A stretch of DNA of 64,000 nt, taken from Orlajensenia sp001423545. GTDB lineage: Bacteria; Actinomycetota; Actinomycetes; Actinomycetales; Microbacteriaceae. Positions 59,327-64,000 of the stretch are shown here, in pieces. The translations under genes were made by a program, and so were the position numbers. Location of the stretch: NCBI GenBank assembly GCA_001423545.1, contig LMOK01000001.1:682001-746000 (forward strand). The letters are read 5' to 3'. Position 1 is the stretch's first letter; every line of letters begins with the position of its first letter. Below the pieces are notes generated by a model, which had not been told where the DNA came from, did no database searches, and saw nothing but the letters and a program-made list of their open reading frames with translations.

Positions 59327-61713
59327 CAGGCTGCCTTCTTCTCTTCGTGGTGGACGTCAGCGTCGTGCGCGTCGTGCCCTGCGTCGTGAGCGTCGTCGGG
59401 TGTTTCGGGGGCGAGGCGAACGGATGCCGCACGGCGGCGCGACGCTCCGACGGCCTCGAGCATCGGAACCTCGGCGTCGGCGTGACCGTGGTAGAGCACA
59501 GAGCGCCAGTCGAGGGCATCCGCATCCGTCGCCGTCTTCTTCTCCGCGACCGACTGGGTGCGAGGCACGTACAGCGGCCTGATGAGGCCGAGCCAGATGT
59601 CGACCAGCGCGTTGCCGATGCCGATGTAGGCCACGATGGCCCAGCTGGCGAGTGCGGCGTTGATACCGGCGAACGCCGCGTTGCCCCAGTTGCCGGCGTT
59701 GACGTCGCGCCAGAGCGTGAACAGGGAGAACGCCACGATGAGGAACGGCGTCACCACGTAGAGCAGCGGAGCCGCGGTGCGGTTCTTCACCTTGGGCGTG
59801 CGCACGAAGGGGATCTTCTTGCCCGTGAGCGCCTGCTGCATCGACTTGAGAACCCCGGCGAGGTTCACCGGCAGCATGATGAGGTTGAAGCCGTAGATGC
59901 GCAGCACGTCGCTGCGGCGGTAGCCGGCGTAGCGCAGGTCGCTGGCCATGGCGAGGAAGTACGGCAATGCCGCCAGCAGCACGACGGGGCTGAGCAGACG
60001 ACCGTCGTACGGGTAGGCCAGCAGGAAGACCAGGCCGAAGCTCGCCCACGCGATGGATGCCATGTAGTTCACGCGCAGCATGAGCTCGAGCATCGGAACC
60101 TGCTCGCCGCGGCGCTTGCGCGCACGCACCTGGCGCCAGAGCTTCGGGAGGATGAGGAGACCACCGTTGGCCCAGCGCCGACGCTGCACCACGAGGGAGC
60201 CGAAGTCGGGCGGGGTGGCGGAGTAGCTGAGACGCTCGGGGTAGTTCACCAGGCTCCAGCCATGGGTTCCGAGGTCGACGCTCGACTCCGTGTCCTCGAT
60301 GACGGTGCGGTCCTGGATGTAGCGCTTGACCTCGAAGCCGCCCACGAACTCGGTCTCCACGATGTCCTCGATGGCGGCCTTGCGGATGACGGCGTTGGCG
60401 CCCACCCAGAAGGTGGCACCGAAATGGCTCATGCCCTGGTGCAGCACGTGCTGGATGTCGGTCGTGGCCGCGGCGAGACGCTCGATGCGGGTCGCAGCCC
60501 CGCGGAACGACGAGTACGGAGTCTGGGTGACGGCGACGCGGGCGTTGTCGGGCTGCTGCAGGAAGTAGACCAGGCGCAGGCAGTAGTCGCGGAGCAGGAT
60601 CGAGTCCGCATCGAGGGTGAGCAGGAAGTCGCTGTCGGCGAAGCTCACATCGAACGGCTCGCCGGCGGCCGCGGGGAGGAGCGCCGGCCCGTTCGGGGTC
60701 TCGGCGAGGGTGTACTGGCCGCCCATCAGACCGATGTAGGCGTTGAGGTTCATGGCCTTGTTGGCCTCGTGCGAGGTGGATGCGAACCGCTTGCGCTCGA
60801 ACACGTCGAGGTCGGCGTCGAAGGTCCAGGCGAGTCGGCGGTAGAGCTGGCCGATGCGATCGGCCGACAGCACGGCCTCCTCCTCGACCGACGTGGCGAT
60901 GGCGCGACCCGTGAGCAGCAGCTCGTCGGCGAGCCCGCCCAGGACCTGCTCGACGAAGAAGAGGTCGACGTGGTCGTCGACGGTCTCCTGCTCGCCGGCA
61001 TTCGTCAGCCACTGCGCAGCGAACGCGTAGTGCTCGGCGAGAGCGTGCGCGTGGGCGATGGCCAGGTCGTCGTCGAGGGCACCTGAGCCGATCTGCGCTT
61101 CGAAGGAGGCCAGGGCAGCCGCGAAACGCTCCCGGGGCTCCGCGAGCATCGCCGAGATGTCATCGGCGAGGGCACGGGTCTCCTCGAGCCGGGAGAGCAC
61201 GCTCGGCTGCTTCGGGAAGGGCGGGTCGTCGAGCAGCAGCACGACCTTGATCGACGGGTACTCCTGCAGCGCGGCGGAGAGGAGGGTGGCGCGCACGACG
61301 TGCGGCTCCTCTGCATAGGAGGGAACCAGCACCGTGATGGAGGAGCGGTTCTCGGCGAAGTGACGGTCGAGCTCGGCGCGGGGTACGCGAACGTGCCTGC
61401 TGAATCGCTGGAGCGCGCCCTCCCTGGCGACGAGGTACATCAGGGCCGAGAAGGTGAGGAAGGTGACGACCACGAGGTAGCCGATGGCCTCCATCGTGAA
61501 ACGGAAGTCCTGCTGGCCGCCGTCGATGAACTGACGGATGACCGTGGTCACCACGTAGACCGCCCAGAAGAGCACGGTCAGGACGATGGCGACTCGGCTC
61601 CACGTGATGGTGCGGTTCGACGGACGCGGGTGCACCGTCGGCAGCGGCTGGGTGCGCTTCTCAGCGCCCCACTGGCGCTTTCGGGCGTGCGGAAGTGATT
61701 TCACGGAGGACAT
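59326..61713 (-). CDS. Processive GT2 family glycosyltransferase (chitin/cellulose synthase-like)
   Basis: A 795-residue membrane protein. Two transmembrane helices precede the catalytic domain (about 40-60 and 78-95), with five or so after it. The processive GT2 motifs are all present: LLDDPP (D162-D163), LDADS (368-370), VIEDTE (473-474) and QRRRW (510-514). About 150 helical residues lie between the first Asp and the DxD. The C-terminal 25 residues are His/Asp/Glu-rich. QRRRW is the form seen in chitin synthases. The start at 61713 follows GAGAG; the stop is fused to the GH18 start. Confidence 0.9.
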   Translation of the reverse strand: MSSVKSLPHARKRQWGAEKRTQPLPTVHPRPSNRTITWSRVAIVLTVLFWAVYVVTTVIRQFIDGGQQDFRFTMEAIGYLVVVTFLTFSALMYLVAREGALQRFSRHVRVPRAELDRHFAENRSSITVLVPSYAEEPHVVRATLLSAALQEYPSIKVVLLLDDPPFPKQPSVLSRLEETRALADDISAMLAEPRERFAAALASFEAQIGSGALDDDLAIAHAHALAEHYAFAAQWLTNAGEQETVDDHVDLFFVEQVLGGLADELLLTGRAIATSVEEEAVLSADRIGQLYRRLAWTFDADLDVFERKRFASTSHEANKAMNLNAYIGLMGGQYTLAETPNGPALLPAAAGEPFDVSFADSDFLLTLDADSILLRDYCLRLVYFLQQPDNARVAVTQTPYSSFRGAATRIERLAAATTDIQHVLHQGMSHFGATFWVGANAVIRKAAIEDIVETEFVGGFEVKRYIQDRTVIEDTESSVDLGTHGWSLVNYPERLSYSATPPDFGSLVVQRRRWANGGLLILPKLWRQVRARKRRGEQVPMLELMLRVNYMASIAWASFGLVFLLAYPYDGRLLSPVVLLAALPYFLAMASDLRYAGYRRSDVLRIYGFNLIMLPVNLAGVLKSMQQALTGKKIPFVRTPKVKNRTAAPLLYVVTPFLIVAFSLFTLWRDVNAGNWGNAAFAGINAALASWAIVAYIGIGNALVDIWLGLIRPLYVPRTQSVAEKKTATDADALDWRSVLYHGHADAEVPMLEAVGASRRRAASVRLAPETPDDAHDAGHDAHDADVHHEEKKAA

Positions 61714-61961
61714 CTGAGGCTCTCGTTCGGGGTGATTGAGCACCCGTCAGCGAAAGGGAGGCGAGAGTGGCTCACATAAGAATCTATGCGTCGTAATAGT
61801 TAGAACGCTGGGAATTTGTCCTCAGAAGTGCGGACACGAACCCCCAGAGTGGGGCACATGACCCAGTTCAGAGTGCCGCAATCACGGGGATGTTGCACGG
61901 CACGCCGTTTTCTTGCGTGTACCCCGATCACCTCGGTGTGTCGGCACGGACGGGGGCCGGG

Positions 61962-62909
61962 TCAACTCGGGTGATGCAGCACGCGCATGGCCGACGCCAC
62001 CTTGACGGCATCCGTCGCGCCGATCCAGGTCGTGTTCGGGTAACGCTTGAACCAGCTGACCTGGCGTCTCGCGTAGCGGCGGGTGAGCGCCTGCGTCTGG
62101 TCGATCGCCTCGGCCTCGTCGATCTCCCCACGCAACTGGGCGAGCGCCTGAGCGTAGCCGATCGCCCGACTCGCGGTGACACCGCGCTCGATGCCGAGAG
62201 GGATGAGGGTCTCGACCTCGGCCAGCATTCCGCCGGCCCACATGTGCTCCACCCGGGCGTCGAGCCTGGGCACGAGTTCGGCGCGGTCGAGGGTGAGCCC
62301 GACCATGGCCAACGGCATCCACTCGACGGGCTCGTCGGGAAGCGAGGCCGCGTGCGGCTCCCCCGTGATCTCGATGATCTCGAGCGCCCGCACGAGGCGG
62401 CGTCCGTTCTGGGAGCCGATGCGCTCGGCCGCGTTCGCATCGAGCGCCTTGAGCCGCTGGTGGAGCAGGCCGGGGCCGCGTTCGGTGAGTTCGGCCTCGA
62501 GCCTGGCCCGGAGTGCGGCATCGGTTCCGGGGAAACGAAAGTCGTAGACGACCGCCGAGACGTACAGGCCGGATCCGCCGACGAGGATGGGAACGGCACC
62601 ACGCTCGCGGATGCCGGTGATGACGGTGCGCGCCTCGGTCTGGTACCGCGCGACGCTCGCCTCCTCGGTCACATCGAGCACGTCGAAGAGATGGTGACGG
62701 ATGCCGCGGCGCTCGCTCGGTGCGAGCTTGGCCGTGCCGATGTCCATGCCGCGGTAGAGCTGCGAGGCGTCGGCGTTGACGATTTCGACGGAGCGCCCCT
62801 CGGCGATGAGCTGCTCCGCGATGTCGAGGGCGAGCGCTGACTTGCCGGTGCCGGTGGCACCGACCACGGCGATGAGCGGCAGCGCCGCCGCGTCAGTGGG
62901 AGCGGTCAC
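61962..62909 (-). CDS. miaA: tRNA dimethylallyltransferase
   Basis: A 315-residue enzyme adding a dimethylallyl group to A37 of tRNAs that read U-starting codons. The P-loop is GATGTGKS (17-24), then NADASQLYRGMDIGTAKL (substrate motif DxxQxYRGMDIGTAK), VGGSGLYVSAV and IGYAQALAQL. The end, RRYARRQVSWFKR, is typical. The start overlaps the miaB 3' end by 17 bp. It is the second gene of a miaB-miaA pair. Confidence 0.96.
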   Translation of the reverse strand: MTAPTDAAALPLIAVVGATGTGKSALALDIAEQLIAEGRSVEIVNADASQLYRGMDIGTAKLAPSERRGIRHHLFDVLDVTEEASVARYQTEARTVITGIRERGAVPILVGGSGLYVSAVVYDFRFPGTDAALRARLEAELTERGPGLLHQRLKALDANAAERIGSQNGRRLVRALEIIEITGEPHAASLPDEPVEWMPLAMVGLTLDRAELVPRLDARVEHMWAGGMLAEVETLIPLGIERGVTASRAIGYAQALAQLRGEIDEAEAIDQTQALTRRYARRQVSWFKRYPNTTWIGATDAVKVASAMRVLHHPS

Positions 62910-64000
62910 CGGTGACGAGAGCGGCGGTCAGGCCGAGATCGACACGCGTGGCTGCTCGCAGCGTCGGGAGGCCGAGCGAGACCGTGCCGGGCGTCGAGCC
63001 TGCGCCACCATCCGCTGAGCCTCCCGCAGGCACTCCGCAGGACTCGGCCTGCGCGAGGTCCCAGGCATCCCCGGCTCGGGTGCGACGGATGCGGAGGGGC
63101 TCGCCGGGTACGGCGTCGGCGATCAGGTGGAACGGTGCTGCCTGGGTCACGACGACCGAGACGATATCGCCGGGCCGCGGAACGCCACCGTCTGCAGGCA
63201 CTTCGAAGTGCACGAGGCGGCTGTCTTCGGCGCGGCCGCTGAGGCGATGCGTCGCGGCGTCCTTGCGACCCTCGCCGTTGGCGACGAGCACGTGCACCTC
63301 GCGGCCGATCACCTTCTGGTTCTCCTCCCAGGAGATGCGCTCCTGCAGGGCGACCAGGCGCTCGTAGCGCTCCTGCACGACGGCCTTGGGGACCTGGTCC
63401 GCCATGGTCGCCGCCGGGGTGCCCGCGCGGATGGAGTACTGGAAGGTGAACGCCGTCGCGAACCTGGCCAGCTCGACGACGCGCATGGTCTCGAGGAAGT
63501 CCTCCTCGGTCTCGCCGGGGAAGCCGACGATGATGTCGGTGCTGATGGCAGCGTCCGGCATCTTGGCGCGCACGCGATCGAGGATGCCGAGGAACTTCTC
63601 TGAGCGGTACGAGCGCCGCATGGCCTTGAGGATGCGGTCGGAGCCCGACTGCAGCGGCATGTGCAGTTGAGGCATGACCGCGTCGGTCTCGGCCATGGCG
63701 TCGATGACATCATCGGTGAAGGCCGCCGGATGCGGGCTCGTGAAACGGATGCGCTCGAGGCCGTCGATGGCCCCGGCGGCGCGGAGCAGCTTGCCGAAGG
63801 CCAGCCTGTCGCCGAACTCGACGCCGTAGGAGTTCACGTTCTGCCCGAGGAGGGTCACTTCGATCGCTCCATCGTCGACGATGGCCTGGATCTCGCCGAG
63901 CACGTCGCCGGGGCGGCGGTCCTTCTCCTTGCCGCGCAGGGACGGCACGATGCAGAAGGTGCAGGTGTTGTTGCAGCCGACGGAGATGGAGACCCAGCCG
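62893..64000 (-). CDS. miaB: tRNA-2-methylthio-N6-dimethylallyladenosine synthase (5' end outside window)
   Basis: The last 369 codons of a radical SAM methylthiotransferase that thiomethylates the i6A made by MiaA. The radical SAM cluster motif CNNTCTFC (CxxxCxxC) sits at the window end. LHMPLQSGSDRILKAMRR, IIVGFPGETEEDF and a TRAM domain (HVLVANGEGR) follow. The last 80 residues (GVPAGGSADGGAG) are an unusual low-complexity tail. Overlaps miaA by 17 bp. Confidence 0.95.
   Translation of the reverse strand, partial: GWVSISVGCNNTCTFCIVPSLRGKEKDRRPGDVLGEIQAIVDDGAIEVTLLGQNVNSYGVEFGDRLAFGKLLRAAGAIDGLERIRFTSPHPAAFTDDVIDAMAETDAVMPQLHMPLQSGSDRILKAMRRSYRSEKFLGILDRVRAKMPDAAISTDIIVGFPGETEEDFLETMRVVELARFATAFTFQYSIRAGTPAATMADQVPKAVVQERYERLVALQERISWEENQKVIGREVHVLVANGEGRKDAATHRLSGRAEDSRLVHFEVPADGGVPRPGDIVSVVVTQAAPFHLIADAVPGEPLRIRRTRAGDAWDLAQAESCGVPAGGSADGGAGSTPGTVSLGLPTLRAATRVDLGLTAALVTGDRSH

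Overview
The window is high-GC DNA with tightly packed, often 4-bp-overlapping genes, frequent GTG starts and a dense GGATGCC/GGCATCC sequence bias. The products point to a motile actinobacterium, most likely of the Microbacteriaceae: a chromosomal flagellar cluster with a WhiG-type sigma factor, several flavin/F420-type luciferase-like oxidoreductases, a fused OleBC enzyme as known from Micrococcus and relatives, and many promoters of the TANNNT-six bases-ATG (leaderless) kind. This taxonomic placement is inference from gene content, not from a marker gene.

Region 1 (1-13583) is a flagellar locus. On the minus strand, reading down from 10020, are the sigma factor fliA, flagellin fliC, cap fliD, chaperone fliS, a small FliT-position protein, then flgB-flgC-fliE-fliF-fliG-fliH-fliI-fliJ (cut by the window start). 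Divergently on the plus strand are flgN-flgK-flgL-fliW. Three near-identical sigma-28-type promoters (TAAC, 15 bp, GCCGATAG-like) sit ahead of fliC, flgB and flgN, tying the units to FliA.

Region 2 (13642-36028) is a general metabolic stretch: three luciferase-like monooxygenases, an epimerase, a PaaI thioesterase, an SRPBCC protein, a YchJ protein, a ferritin-like diiron protein beside a paralogue that has lost its metal ligands, an epoxide hydrolase, an ATP-dependent DNA ligase and, about 3 kb away, a stand-alone LigD-type polymerase domain. A MarR regulator faces an Old Yellow Enzyme/quinone-reductase pair across two matching CGAATTCG palindromes. A CPA1 antiporter, a MOSC protein, oxidoreductases, a membrane-anchored HEXXH-type protein, an alpha/beta hydrolase, an FAD-linked oxidase and an aldo/keto reductase follow.

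Region 3 (36228-41067) is a complete ole operon (oleA, fused oleBC, oleD) for head-to-head condensation of fatty acyl chains to long-chain olefins.

Region 4 (41242-54177) holds an ABC1/UbiB-family kinase-like membrane protein, a PLDc_N protein, an fdhD-FdhF/YdeP pair, a membrane-anchored collagen-like protein, small membrane proteins, an amino acid permease, a DUF808 protein and a large DUF4062-STAND ATPase that lies just beyond the 3' end of a tRNA-Pro gene (54349-54422).

Region 5 (54537-64000) has a GNAT acetyltransferase, a DUF2252 protein and the miaB-miaA...dapF housekeeping group. Between miaA and dapF lies a processive GT2 glycosyltransferase translationally coupled to a membrane-anchored GH18 chitinase-like enzyme with two chitin-binding-type modules.

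Two families of roughly 95-120 bp inverted-repeat elements recur in the gaps between genes (family A: 13603, 18924, 36035, 57601; family B: 23389, 33359). No rRNA, CRISPR array, transposase or prophage genes were seen.
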